The translations under genes were made by a program, and so were the position numbers. A DNA stretch of 64,000 nucleotides from JBIQJD01 sp044507695. GTDB taxonomy: Bacteria > Bacteroidota > Ignavibacteria > Ignavibacteriales > Ignavibacteriaceae. The notes beneath the pieces were generated by a model. It did not search any database. It saw only the letters and a list, made by a program, of their open reading frames with translations, and was not told the origin of the DNA. Location: positions 62,001-126,000 of the forward strand of contig JBIQJD010000007.1 in the NCBI GenBank assembly GCA_044507695.1. The letters run 5' to 3'. Shown here piece after piece: positions 41,008 to 50,101 of the stretch. Within the stretch, counting starts at the first letter, position 1. Every line of letters starts with the position of its first letter.

Positions 41008-43578
41008 ATGATTTCTTCAATAAATACAAAAGAAGATTATCTGAAGAGTAAAGAGGAACTGTTTAATAATAACATTAAACAGCAAAACTCACTTAAGTTC
41101 AGTAGGGATTACAGTATGCTTGTGGAAGAATTTATTCACACGCTTGCAGGCAGTAATAAATATAACTTTGCTCTTGCTTCTGCCGGAAGCTTCAGCAGAC
41201 GTGAGCTTTCTCCCTTTTCAGATATTGATTTGATGTTTATTACAAGTTCATTTGAAGAAAATCAGGCTGAAATTTCAGATCTTGTTAAAAAATTCTGGGA
41301 TAACGGAATTGAAGTTTCACATACAATCCGTGAGTTTTCCGATATTGAAAAATATCTGAACACCGATCTTCACACCTTTACTCAATTTTATGAAACAAGA
41401 TTTCTGCTTGGCTCAGATAAAATTTATGACCATTGGAATAGAGTATTATATGATGCGATAACTCCACAGGTGCAGCATCAAATGCTGCTTGATCTTTTTG
41501 AAGATATAAACAGGCGCTATGAAAAGTACGGCGGTTCACCAAAAGTACTTGAGCCAAATGTAAAACTTTCTGCCGGCGGTTTGAGAGATTTTCAATCAAT
41601 TGAGTGGATGTATACACTGAAGAATAAAACATTCCTGAATAAACAAAATGAAGCAAGCCAGGTTGAGACTTTTGTAAATCTTCTAAAGGAAAATAACTAT
41701 ACAACGCCAAATGAATGCGCAAGGCTGCTGCAGAGTTACAAGCTGTTAATGGCTGTTAGAAATATGATGCATTTATTATCAAACCAGAAGAATGACAGGT
41801 TTGAGTTTTTAATGCAGAAAAAAATTGCCGCACTATACAATCATAAAGAAGATTCTCTTTCTGAATTCATGAAGGAATATTTTAAAGCGGCAAATGTTAT
41901 TAATCGTTTTTCAAAATCAATGATTAAAAAATTTCAGGAGGAGATTACAAATCCTCTGCCTGATTCACTTGCAATTGATCTTGATGAAGATTTCATAATG
42001 AAAGGAAAAACGATCTCATACATTGGGCATCATAAATTATCACTGTCTGATATTCTGCGTGCATTTTATTACCGTGGTTTGCACAGCGCTCATTTTGATG
42101 AAACACTCCGATCACTTATTGTTGAGCAGGCAGAAAATTATAATCAGAATTCAGTTCCGGAAATTGAATCCTCTGTTTTCTTCAGGGAAATTTTAAGACT
42201 TCCGAAAAATATAGGAACAACTCTTTCAGTTATGAATGAACTGGGTGTTTTAAGTGCGTTCATGCCTGAATTTAATGATTTGATCGGATTTTTACAGCAC
42301 GGAGTTTATCACTGCTACACTGCAGATGAACACACTCTCATTACAATTCAGAATATTGAAAAACTTGAAAAAGATACGAGCCAGTTAGGAAAGATTTTTA
42401 ACAATTTGAAAAACAGGGAACTTCTTTATCTCAGTTTATTGTTTCATGATATTGCAAAACCGATTAATATTTCCGGGCATGAAATAATCGGATCAGAAAT
42501 GGCTTCTTCAATTATGAACAGAATGGGTTATAGTGAAGAGGAAATTGCACATGTTACTTTTTTGGTAAGAAGCCACCTTGTTATGGAGCAGGTTGCCTTC
42601 AGAAGAAATCTTAACGATCCTGAAACATTAAATAATTTTACGGCAAGGTTTTCTTCCATAAATGATCTTGATATGCTTTACCTTGTTACCTATGCTGATC
42701 TCTCGGCTGTTAATCCTGCTGTTTGGACTTCCTGGAAAGCAGATCTTCTTGCGGAGCTTTATACAAAATCCAAGGCAATGCTGGAAGCACAAATTACCGG
42801 TGAAGAATATTTAATGAGCAGCACGTATATCATTCCAAAAGAAATTATCAAACACTCAAAAGCAATCAGTGAGCATCACGTAAAAGAACACATTGAATCA
42901 ATTAATGATATTGCTTACGCATATCAGTTTAGTGATAAAGAAATTGCAGAACATGTAGAGGAAATCCAAAAGGGAGATAAACTCTCTGCAATGTTCAAAG
43001 AGTTAAATGATTTTACAAACATTACTGTTATAACCAAAGATTTTCCGTCTCTTCTTTCAAAACTGTGTGGGGTATTCTCAATAAATGATGCTAATATTCA
43101 TGATGCAAAAATCTTTACCCGTAAAGATGGAATTGTGATAGATACATTTAATGTAACAGATTTCAGAACACAGCAAAAAATTGAACGGGAACGTTACGGC
43201 AAAATAGAAAAAGATTTGAGAGCAGTTGTTTCAGGTATGCTTCAGCTTAACCAGGAATTTGCAAGAATGAAATCCAAGTGGTGGCGTATAGAAAGCAAAT
43301 TCTTTAAACGATCAGGCAAGGTTAAAATTACTTTTGAGAAACATGAGAAGTACACAATTATAGATGTTGCTTCACCGGACAGGCTTGGATTTCTTTATCA
43401 GGTAACAAGCAAAATGAATGAACTCGGACTTTCAATTTATTTTGCAAAAATTTCTACCAAAGCCGATGATATCGTTGATTCATTTTATGTTCTTGACAGC
43501 AGCGGCAAAAAGATTTCTCCCAATGATTATGATTTTATAAGATCAGAAATTACCTCCGCAATTAATCAAATTTTATAG
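41008..43578 (+). CDS. glnD: PII uridylyltransferase / uridylyl-removing enzyme-like (GlnD)
   Basis: GlnD senses glutamine and uridylylates or deuridylylates PII. The 856-residue protein has the expected order: nucleotidyltransferase motif (GSFSRRELSPFSDIDLMF, about residues 51-68), the linker domain, an HD domain (LLFHDIAKP around 484), and two C-terminal ACT domains (TVITKDFPSLLSKLCGVF and IIDVASPDRLGFLYQVTS). The first motif has S and R where G and G are common. No glnB is nearby. The gene begins 16 bases after queF and is followed by murI. Confidence 0.9.
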   Translation: MISSINTKEDYLKSKEELFNNNIKQQNSLKFSRDYSMLVEEFIHTLAGSNKYNFALASAGSFSRRELSPFSDIDLMFITSSFEENQAEISDLVKKFWDNGIEVSHTIREFSDIEKYLNTDLHTFTQFYETRFLLGSDKIYDHWNRVLYDAITPQVQHQMLLDLFEDINRRYEKYGGSPKVLEPNVKLSAGGLRDFQSIEWMYTLKNKTFLNKQNEASQVETFVNLLKENNYTTPNECARLLQSYKLLMAVRNMMHLLSNQKNDRFEFLMQKKIAALYNHKEDSLSEFMKEYFKAANVINRFSKSMIKKFQEEITNPLPDSLAIDLDEDFIMKGKTISYIGHHKLSLSDILRAFYYRGLHSAHFDETLRSLIVEQAENYNQNSVPEIESSVFFREILRLPKNIGTTLSVMNELGVLSAFMPEFNDLIGFLQHGVYHCYTADEHTLITIQNIEKLEKDTSQLGKIFNNLKNRELLYLSLLFHDIAKPINISGHEIIGSEMASSIMNRMGYSEEEIAHVTFLVRSHLVMEQVAFRRNLNDPETLNNFTARFSSINDLDMLYLVTYADLSAVNPAVWTSWKADLLAELYTKSKAMLEAQITGEEYLMSSTYIIPKEIIKHSKAISEHHVKEHIESINDIAYAYQFSDKEIAEHVEEIQKGDKLSAMFKELNDFTNITVITKDFPSLLSKLCGVFSINDANIHDAKIFTRKDGIVIDTFNVTDFRTQQKIERERYGKIEKDLRAVVSGMLQLNQEFARMKSKWWRIESKFFKRSGKVKITFEKHEKYTIIDVASPDRLGFLYQVTSKMNELGLSIYFAKISTKADDIVDSFYVLDSSGKKISPNDYDFIRSEITSAINQIL

Positions 43579-43596
43579 GTTTCCGTTTTGAATTTT

Positions 43597-44412
43597 ATGG
43601 AAAAAGAAAAGCCGATTGGAGTATTTGATTCCGGTATCGGCGGTTTAACAGTTGTAAAAAGAATTGCTTCGTCAATGCCGGAAGAAAACATTGTCTATTT
43701 CGGCGATACAGCACGCGTTCCTTACGGTTCAAAATCAAATGCAACAGTAATTGAGTACGCAATTCAGGATGCAAAATTCCTGATGAACAAAAATGTTAAA
43801 GCAATTGTAGTTGCGTGCAATACTGCTTCTTCGGTTGCACTTGCCGAACTAAGAAAAAAATTTAATGTACCTGTAATTGGAATGATTGAACCGGGGGCGA
43901 AGATGGCTGTAAGGCACTCAGCCGGCGGAAGAATTGGCATAATTGGTACACGCTCTACAATAGCAAATAAAGCATATTCAAATGAGATAAAAAAAATTAA
44001 TCCGGCTGCAGAAGTTTTTGAAAAAGCATGTCCTTTATTTGTTCCGCTTGCAGAAGAAGGATGGATTAATCATAAAGCTGCCTATGAAATAGCAGAAGAA
44101 TATTTAAAAGAATTAAGAGATTTTAAGATTGATACGCTTGTGCTGGGTTGTACGCATTACCCGATTTTATCCAATGTTATTCAGAAGGTAATTGGAGAAA
44201 ATGTAACGCTGATTGATTCCGGAATTGCATCCGCCGAAGTTGTTAAACAGGAGATTTCAAGAATCGGACTGCACACAAACCGTTATGGAGTAGGTTATAA
44301 GGATTTTTTTGTAAGTGATATTCCAACCAAATTTAAAGAAACAGCAGAGTTGTTCCTGGGAACAGAAATAAATGATGTTAAAAAAATTGAACTTGAATCT
44401 CTCACTGTCTGA
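43597..44412 (+). CDS. murI: Glutamate racemase
   Basis: MurI supplies D-glutamate for peptidoglycan. The ATG at 43597 (MEKEKPIGVFDSGIGGLTV) is the natural start; a TTG nine bases earlier is in frame but unlikely. The 271-residue protein has the two catalytic cysteines in VACNTASS and GCTHYPIL, together with GDTARVPYGSK. It follows glnD by 18 bases, so it is probably co-transcribed. No feature is missing. Confidence 0.96.
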   Translation: MEKEKPIGVFDSGIGGLTVVKRIASSMPEENIVYFGDTARVPYGSKSNATVIEYAIQDAKFLMNKNVKAIVVACNTASSVALAELRKKFNVPVIGMIEPGAKMAVRHSAGGRIGIIGTRSTIANKAYSNEIKKINPAAEVFEKACPLFVPLAEEGWINHKAAYEIAEEYLKELRDFKIDTLVLGCTHYPILSNVIQKVIGENVTLIDSGIASAEVVKQEISRIGLHTNRYGVGYKDFFVSDIPTKFKETAELFLGTEINDVKKIELESLTV

Positions 44413-44431
44413 TCATTAACTAATATGAAAT

Positions 44432-44689
44432 ATGATAAATAATTATCTCTATCCGCGTGTTGAAAATATTATTGAAGTACTCAGAAAAGATTTTAAACTA
44501 ATTGCTTCAAAAAGAAAAGATGATGAATGGAAGCGTGATCATTACAGGTATGCATTTACTATTTCCGCACAAAGAATGTTTGATCTTCTCAATTCACAGC
44601 TTACGAAAGAATCCGTAAGCAGCGTGTCTGAATCAACAAAAAAAGAATTGATCCGGCTGAGAAACCAGATCAATTCTTTGCTGCAATAA
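44432..44689 (+). CDS. Small helical protein of unknown function
   Basis: The 85-residue protein is highly charged, with a predicted helix-rich profile (ENIIEVLRKDFKLIASKRK, then a C-terminal helix). I recognise no family. It begins 19 bases after murI on the same strand and ends 2 bases before the stop of the convergent phosphoesterase gene. No signal peptide or membrane segment is present. It is probably a real gene given its position and clean codon use, but the evidence is modest. Confidence 0.55.
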   Translation: MINNYLYPRVENIIEVLRKDFKLIASKRKDDEWKRDHYRYAFTISAQRMFDLLNSQLTKESVSSVSESTKKELIRLRNQINSLLQ

Positions 44690-44691
44690 AA

Positions 44692-45834
44692 TTAAGGCTT
44701 AGGAATTGTAAACTCATCAATCAAAGATATTTCAGTTCCAATTTCATCTCTTGTTCCTTCCTTAGGAAAAGCTCCGTAAGTTTTAACATTCACTTCATTC
44801 TCTTTAACATCAAATATCAAATATTCAAATGCACGCAGGCCAAAAAAATCTTCAGAGGCTTGTGAGTTTTTTCCCGGGCCGAAATTATAATTCAATGCTT
44901 TGTAATAAGGAATTGCTTCATCGTACGTTAATTCCTGTCCCGGTTTTTTCTGTTCAGGATTATCGCCATACAACGAATTAAAAAAGTAAAGAGGCGCGCC
45001 GGAACTTCCTGCAATTATCTGGTAAACACCATCAACTGATTCTCTGCCGTAGATATGCTCATGCCCGCAAATATATGCAGCTACTTTGTACTCTTTCATC
45101 AGGTTCCAGAATTTATTCCGCTGATCGAGATACCATTGGCGTGTTGAATCAATTGGAAATTTAAAATCCATGCCAAGGAAAGGAAGCCCATCTCTTAAAT
45201 GTCCGCCAATCGGGAAAGGCATTTCATGACCAAAGACAAAAATGTAATTTGCATTTCTGTTCCTGGCTTCTTTTAAATCACTTTCAAGCCAATCAAGATG
45301 TTTGATATAATGCCAGTCTCTGCTGTCATCAGTTGTATCATCAGCATCCCCATAATACCAGCGGTCTGTAGTAACAGAAACAAAATGAACATTGTTATAA
45401 TCAAATGAATAAGTCAATCCTTTCTCATCATCCGGTCCGTTCATAAAAACATCCTGAAAAACTCTGCGGAAATTATTTTCATCTTCACGGTGTTGTATTT
45501 CATGATTCCCAACAGTTGGCCAGATGTACGGCCAGATCATATTTGGATTATTATAAACCGGTGCCATAACTTTTTTCCAGTGCAAAAGCTGGTTATAAGT
45601 TTGTTCAGGATTATCCTTGCTTCCATTAGCCATATCACCCATAAAGAATAAAAATTTTGCTTCAGGCTGATTTTCAACAAGATGATTTACCAATGCCGAA
45701 AGAACAGGTTCATTTACGCCATTATATTTCCCGCGACTGTCAGACATTGCCGCAAACGTGAATTCCTGTGCTTTTAAATTTGTACTGATAAGAAAAGAAA
45801 TGAGAAAAACAGAAAGCAAATATTTAAAACGCAT
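44692..45834 (-). CDS. Secreted metallophosphoesterase
   Basis: The 380-residue protein has a signal peptide (MRFKYLLSVFLISFLISTNL, cut near KAQ). The calcineurin-like metal motifs are in order: AMSDSRG (D, with R where H is common), FFMGDMANG, GNHEIQ, VFGHEMPF and CGHEHIYGRE. They support a binuclear metal site in the periplasm or outside. The substrate (phosphoester or nucleotide) is unknown. It lies 29 bases downstream of the asparaginase gene and is likely co-transcribed. Confidence 0.87.
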   Translation of the reverse strand: MRFKYLLSVFLISFLISTNLKAQEFTFAAMSDSRGKYNGVNEPVLSALVNHLVENQPEAKFLFFMGDMANGSKDNPEQTYNQLLHWKKVMAPVYNNPNMIWPYIWPTVGNHEIQHREDENNFRRVFQDVFMNGPDDEKGLTYSFDYNNVHFVSVTTDRWYYGDADDTTDDSRDWHYIKHLDWLESDLKEARNRNANYIFVFGHEMPFPIGGHLRDGLPFLGMDFKFPIDSTRQWYLDQRNKFWNLMKEYKVAAYICGHEHIYGRESVDGVYQIIAGSSGAPLYFFNSLYGDNPEQKKPGQELTYDEAIPYYKALNYNFGPGKNSQASEDFFGLRAFEYLIFDVKENEVNVKTYGAFPKEGTRDEIGTEISLIDEFTIPKP

Positions 45835-45863
45835 CAGTTCCTCTATTTTTATTTTGTAAGATG

Positions 45864-46835
45864 TTATTCAAAAAGTTTTCTAAGTTCATCTATGCTGCGG
45901 GTAACGCCCAGTGCAATCATTAATTTAATTCTTGCTTTTTGCCCGTTAAGATAATCCGCAAAGATTACCCCAATTTTGTGCAGCCATTTACCGGCTCCGG
46001 GATAACCATAGATATCGAGAGTTTCACCACCCGGGCATCTTGAAACAAGTACCACCGGAATGTTTTTCTCTACTGCATATTTTATTCCTTCAAATGCTGC
46101 CGGTGGAACATTACCAACTCCGAGCGCTTCAACTATAAGTCCTTCGGTGCCGCTGTCAGCAGAAAATTTAAAAAATTTTTCATCCATTCCCGCATATACT
46201 TTTATAATATCTACATTGGTAACAATTTTTTCCGTACGGATTGTTTCAAGTTTTCTCGGCAGCCTGTTTAAAATCACTCTTCCGTTTTGAACAAAACCGA
46301 GCGCACCAAAATCCAAACTGCTGAAGCTGTCAATTTCCTCTGTATAGGTTTTAGTAACTTCACTGGCTGCATTTATTTCACCGTTCAAACAAACCAGCAC
46401 ACCAATGTTTTTGCAGTTTTCATTCAAACAAATTTGCATTGCATCAAGCAGGTTGCGCGGGCCATCCCAATCCGGCTCTGAACTATTCTTCATTGATCCG
46501 ATTAAAACTACAGGTATATCGAGCTTAAGAGTTAAATCCAAAAAGTAAGCAGTTTCTTCAAGTGTATCTGTTCCGTGAGTGATGATAATTCCTGCATAAT
46601 CATCCTTCATTGTTTGATTAATAATTTCTTTAGAAAGTCTTAACATCAGTTCCGGAGTCATGTGCGGTCCGGGATATTTTCCAAAATCACAACAGGTTAC
46701 TTCGGCAATTTCTTTTGCCTGAGGAATTTTCTCCAGCAGTTCCTCACCAGAATATCTGGGAACTGCAGCACCGGTTTCTTCATCAATCATCATTGAGAAA
46801 GTTCCGCCGGTGAATATTACCAGGATTTTTTTCAT
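45864..46835 (-). CDS. ansA: L-asparaginase, type I-like
   Basis: The enzyme hydrolyses asparagine to aspartate and ammonia. The 323-residue protein carries both catalytic threonine motifs: FTGGTFSM near residue 8-15 and ITHGTDTLEETAYFL around 84-98. It also has VVLIGSMKNSSEPDWDGPRNL typical of the family. No signal peptide is present, so it is cytoplasmic. Related glutaminases share the motifs, and substrate specificity is inferred. Confidence 0.9.
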   Translation of the reverse strand: MKKILVIFTGGTFSMMIDEETGAAVPRYSGEELLEKIPQAKEIAEVTCCDFGKYPGPHMTPELMLRLSKEIINQTMKDDYAGIIITHGTDTLEETAYFLDLTLKLDIPVVLIGSMKNSSEPDWDGPRNLLDAMQICLNENCKNIGVLVCLNGEINAASEVTKTYTEEIDSFSSLDFGALGFVQNGRVILNRLPRKLETIRTEKIVTNVDIIKVYAGMDEKFFKFSADSGTEGLIVEALGVGNVPPAAFEGIKYAVEKNIPVVLVSRCPGGETLDIYGYPGAGKWLHKIGVIFADYLNGQKARIKLMIALGVTRSIDELRKLFE

Positions 46836-46977
46836 ATAGTAGAAGTTCTTTTATTTTTTAGAAATATATGATTAATTAAATTTTAAAAGAAACATTACAT
46901 TTTCATAATTGTATCAGGTTTTACCAAAAAGGATAAAATTTTAATTGATTCCGTTTAAAAAATAACGAAAACGATTT

Positions 46978-46993
46978 CTGACTTGCAGGTCAG
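46978..46993 (+). promoter_or_regulatory. Palindrome overlapping the Nfu promoter
   Basis: CTGAC (46978-46982), TTGCAG, GTCAG (46989-46993). The -33 TTG of the promoter lies inside it. The 14-base core TGACTTGC(A/T)GGTCA occurs again at 38796-38809 upstream of the GH2-like gene, which suggests a shared operator. Confidence 0.5.
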
Positions 46994-47013
46994 TAAATCT
47001 TCTTGTATTTTTG
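46983..47013 (+). promoter_or_regulatory. Bacteroidota-type promoter of the Nfu gene
   Basis: TTG (46983-46985), 20 bases, TATTTTTG (47006-47013). It lies 28 bases before the ATG at 47041, which is preceded by GGAG. Confidence 0.75.
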
Positions 47014-47040
47014 AACAATTCTAAAATGGAGTAAAAAATT

Positions 47041-47583
47041 ATGATGATGGTTCAGGATGTTGATTTAACGCCTAATCCGCAGGCTTTGAAATTCATTTTA
47101 AATGAGAAATTATTATCCGTTGAAACAAGGCAGTTTTCCAATAAAGATGAAGCACAGAATGATCCGTTTGCTAAAGGAATTTTTGAAATTGAAGGTGTGG
47201 TTTCAGTGTTTTATATGGATAAATTTGTAACGATAGAAAAATCCAAAGACACAAACTGGGGACAGATTCAGCGGCCTTTCATAAACTTCTTAAAAACATT
47301 TGATAAGACTTTAATTCCGGAAGAAAAAGAAGTAAAACCGCTTGATGAGAATGCTGATGAACTTCTTAAAAAAATTAATGAAATTTTAGATCAGCGCGTG
47401 CGTCCCGCTTTAGCCGGAGACGGCGGTGGACTGCAGGTAGTTGGTCTTGAAGGAAATATCGTAAAGATTCGGTACCAGGGTGCATGTGGAAGCTGCCCGA
47501 GCGCAATTTCAGGAACTTTAATGGCAATTGAAGGTTTGCTTAGAAGAGATATAAATCCAACTCTAGAAGTTGTTGCAGCTTAA
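47041..47583 (+). CDS. Nfu-type iron-sulfur cluster scaffold protein
   Basis: The 180-residue protein has two domains. An Nfu N-terminal domain (about 4-90) begins DVDLTPNPQALKFILNE. A NifU-like C-terminal domain (about 106-178) carries the cluster-binding CxxC in GACGSCPSAISGTLMAIEG. Such proteins accept and deliver 4Fe-4S clusters. A promoter and palindromic site lie upstream, and a clear terminator follows, so it is monocistronic. It may serve the two radical SAM aminomutases of this window, but that is speculation. Confidence 0.92.
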   Translation: MMMVQDVDLTPNPQALKFILNEKLLSVETRQFSNKDEAQNDPFAKGIFEIEGVVSVFYMDKFVTIEKSKDTNWGQIQRPFINFLKTFDKTLIPEEKEVKPLDENADELLKKINEILDQRVRPALAGDGGGLQVVGLEGNIVKIRYQGACGSCPSAISGTLMAIEGLLRRDINPTLEVVAA

Positions 47584-47612
47584 TCTGATTCAGAAATAGT
47601 TAACAAAATTTT

Positions 47613-47642
47613 AAAGGAAGAATTAATTTCTTCCTTTTTTTA
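47613..47642 (+). terminator. Intrinsic terminator after the Nfu gene
   Basis: AAAGGAAGAA (47613-47622), loop TTAAT, TTCTTCCTTT (47628-47637), then a T-run to 47641. Confidence 0.9.
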
Positions 47643-47681
47643 TTTCTTTTTTCATAAGTTGAATCAAACTAAAAATGAAAA

Positions 47682-48194
47682 ATGAAACTCCATTCAGAAC
47701 ATCTTTTCTATTCTACTTCTGTTTTATACGGAATTAAAATTGAAATCTTTGCCACACCTGATGGCATATCTCATATCTGGCTGAATAAATACAATTCCGA
47801 AGCAGAAAAGATTGCAACAAAATTGCACGAAGATGATCCATACATGTTTGGGGTTTTTACCCAGCTCGAAGAATACTTCAACAAAAAGAGAAAAACTTTT
47901 AATGTGCCGTTATGGTTGGAAGGAACAGCATTTCAGAAGAATGTTTGGAGTAAGCTGCAAAAAATCCCTTTCGGAAAAACAATATCTTACAAAACACTTG
48001 CTGAGAGAGTTGGAAATATAAAATCAGTTCGCGCTGTTGGCGGCGCTAACAGCGCGAACCCTGTTCCTGTAATTATTCCATGCCACCGCGTTATAAACGC
48101 AGATGGCACTATAGGGGGTTATTCTGCCGGACTTGATATAAAGCTGAAACTTCTCCAGCTTGAAGGAAGTTTTAACCCGGATTTATTTGAATAA
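47682..48194 (+). CDS. ogt: Methylated-DNA-protein-cysteine methyltransferase
   Basis: The protein repairs O6-methylguanine by taking the methyl group onto its own cysteine. The 170-residue protein has the N-terminal ribonuclease-like domain and the C-terminal DNA-binding domain. The helix contains IPFGKTISYKTLAERVG, and the active site is PVIIPCHRVI with C134. The arginine finger (SVRAVGGANSANP) is also present. It is convergent with the KamA gene at 48228. Confidence 0.94.
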   Translation: MKLHSEHLFYSTSVLYGIKIEIFATPDGISHIWLNKYNSEAEKIATKLHEDDPYMFGVFTQLEEYFNKKRKTFNVPLWLEGTAFQKNVWSKLQKIPFGKTISYKTLAERVGNIKSVRAVGGANSANPVPVIIPCHRVINADGTIGGYSAGLDIKLKLLQLEGSFNPDLFE

Positions 48195-48227
48195 ATTTTC
48201 TGCTGCTTCCCCATAAATTTGTATAGG

Positions 48228-49613
48228 TTAAATAACCATCTCACGTGAGTATTCAACGCGGTCTTCAGGAAAAGTATTAAAGAAGAACTGCCCGTTTTGC
48301 ATTTTTTCCATTTCGTTTAATTCATCTTCAAAGAAAAATTTATCCTCACCAAATGCTGGTTTTAAATCAGTTAACCATGTTGCTTTTGGATCATACTTAG
48401 CAAAGAATGGTCTCTTAACCCAGTCAGGATTTCTGCCTTGCAAGAAAATCAGCACAAAAACTTTTTCACCCTTAATTTCGGTTATTCCTTCAATCATAAC
48501 CTTGCCGGGAAGAGCCGATAACGATGGTCCACGTACTGTTCTTGCCAAACCGGAAACCTGAATGTATGCTTCTCTAAAGATATTGTATGCGCGTTCGAGC
48601 GGAATTGCAAAATAATTTTTAGCACCTGTATTTCTTTCAACAAAGAAATAATAAGGAATACAGCCAAGATTTACCTGATCACGCCATAGTTTTAACCAAA
48701 CATTTGGATCATCATTAATGTGTTTTATTAATGGTGATTGAGTTCTGATTTGCGCACCGGTATTTCTTATTCTTTTAATTGCCTCTTTCGCAGCCGGGGT
48801 TGATAACTCAACCCAATGATTGTAATGCCCCATTATTGCAAGATGTTTTCCCGATTCAACAACTTTTTCAAACAGCCGTAAAATTTCAACCGAGTCTTTA
48901 TCGGTTATAAACCGATACGGCCAATAGGCAACAGATTTTGTTCCTATCCTGATAAAACGAATGTGTTCAAATTCGGGTTCAAGCAAAGGCTCGATGTATG
49001 CTTTTAAATTTCTTGCACTCATTATCATCGGGTCTCCGCCGGTAAAAAGAATGTTAGTTATTTCTCTGTGCTGCCTTATATATTCCTGGAACCTGTTTGA
49101 TTCATCAGTGGCAAATTTTAATTCGTTCATTCCAACAAACTGCGGCCACCTGAAACAGAAAGTGCAATATGCATGGCATGTTTGTCCGGTTGAAGGAAAA
49201 ACCAGGCACGTTTCTTTGTATTTATGTTGAATTCCGGAAACCGGTTCTTCATCATGAAAGGGTACATTTAAGGTCATTTGTCCTGCAGGATGCGGATTCA
49301 GTTCGAGCCTGATTTCAGCAGCCGCGGCTTTAATCTCAGCTTTTGATGCATTAGAAGAAATTAACGAAGCCATTCTGTTAAAGTGATTTTCGGCAAGCAT
49401 TTCTTTTTGCGGGAATGTAAGCTGAAACATCGGATCATCGGGGATATTATCCCAATTAATTAATTGTTCAACAACATAGTTATTTGTTCTGAACGGAAGA
49501 ACATTAGAAACAACACGAATGGCAAATAGCTCATCCTTGCTTAAAGTTTTTAATTGAGGGATATTATCCAGATCCTTCAAACCATAAAATTTCATTTTCA
49601 TTGGATTAATCAT
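48228..49613 (-). CDS. KamA family radical SAM aminomutase-like protein (second paralog)
   Basis: The 461-residue protein carries the radical SAM triad C146, C150, C153 (CHAYCTFC) followed by FRWPQFVG, and the GGDPMIMS segment. This variant is longer than the KamA at 11839 and differs beyond the core, so it is a separate subfamily with a possibly different amino acid substrate. The ATG at 49613 has GGAG 6 bases upstream. A terminator and a small gene lie beyond its start. No acetyltransferase or ligase is adjacent. Confidence 0.83.
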   Translation of the reverse strand: MINPMKMKFYGLKDLDNIPQLKTLSKDELFAIRVVSNVLPFRTNNYVVEQLINWDNIPDDPMFQLTFPQKEMLAENHFNRMASLISSNASKAEIKAAAAEIRLELNPHPAGQMTLNVPFHDEEPVSGIQHKYKETCLVFPSTGQTCHAYCTFCFRWPQFVGMNELKFATDESNRFQEYIRQHREITNILFTGGDPMIMSARNLKAYIEPLLEPEFEHIRFIRIGTKSVAYWPYRFITDKDSVEILRLFEKVVESGKHLAIMGHYNHWVELSTPAAKEAIKRIRNTGAQIRTQSPLIKHINDDPNVWLKLWRDQVNLGCIPYYFFVERNTGAKNYFAIPLERAYNIFREAYIQVSGLARTVRGPSLSALPGKVMIEGITEIKGEKVFVLIFLQGRNPDWVKRPFFAKYDPKATWLTDLKPAFGEDKFFFEDELNEMEKMQNGQFFFNTFPEDRVEYSREMVI

Positions 49614-49760
49614 ATTATTCTCCGGATTTGTGGATGGATACTAAAAATTCTGAAAGTGTAATTAGCAGCTTATATGTGAGCTTATGCCCTAAAGCCTAGA
49701 ATTATTTATAATATAAAATTTTAGAGAAGGAAATCAAGTCAGGAAGTAATTTAGAGGGCA

Positions 49761-49784
49761 AAAAAAAAGCGGCTCAAACCGCTT
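49761..49784 (-). terminator. Intrinsic terminator after the small 54-residue gene
   Basis: On the minus strand AAGCGG, loop TTTGAG, CCGCTT (49784-49767), followed by eight or more T. It directly follows the stop at 49788. Confidence 0.92.
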
Positions 49785-49787
49785 AAA

Positions 49788-49952
49788 TTATTTTATATCA
49801 GTAACTTTGCTGATGTCATCAAGCCTTACAAATCTCTCATTGAACTTGAATGTGCCTTTGGAGGTTTTAACAGTTTTAATAAGTTTTACGTTAATTCCGC
49901 CTTCTTTTTTCTTTCCCTTAGCTTTATCAGCAAATGATTGTTGTTTAGCCAT
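49788..49952 (-). CDS. Small basic conserved-looking protein (54 residues)
   Basis: The ATG at 49952 is preceded by a strong GAAGGAG, and the frame encodes 54 residues beginning MAKQQSFADKAKGKKK and ending DDISKVTDIK. It is rich in lysine and lacks a membrane segment. A TATATTTG box lies upstream (about 49971-49978), and a strong terminator follows the stop, so it is a compact single-gene unit. I do not recognise a family. The size, charge and likely high expression are those of ribosome-, RNA- or DNA-associated small proteins, but this is inference. Confidence 0.75.
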   Translation of the reverse strand: MAKQQSFADKAKGKKKEGGINVKLIKTVKTSKGTFKFNERFVRLDDISKVTDIK

Positions 49953-50101
49953 TTTATCTCCTTCAATTTAAGTTGCCAAATATATTAAATATCACTTTTA
50001 AATAAAAGCTAAAGTGTTTTACATTTACGGTTCATTATTTTTAATTGCAATAAACTAAAATAATTTTAGTTTGTGCTTCAATTTTTTACAGAATTAGATT
50101 T

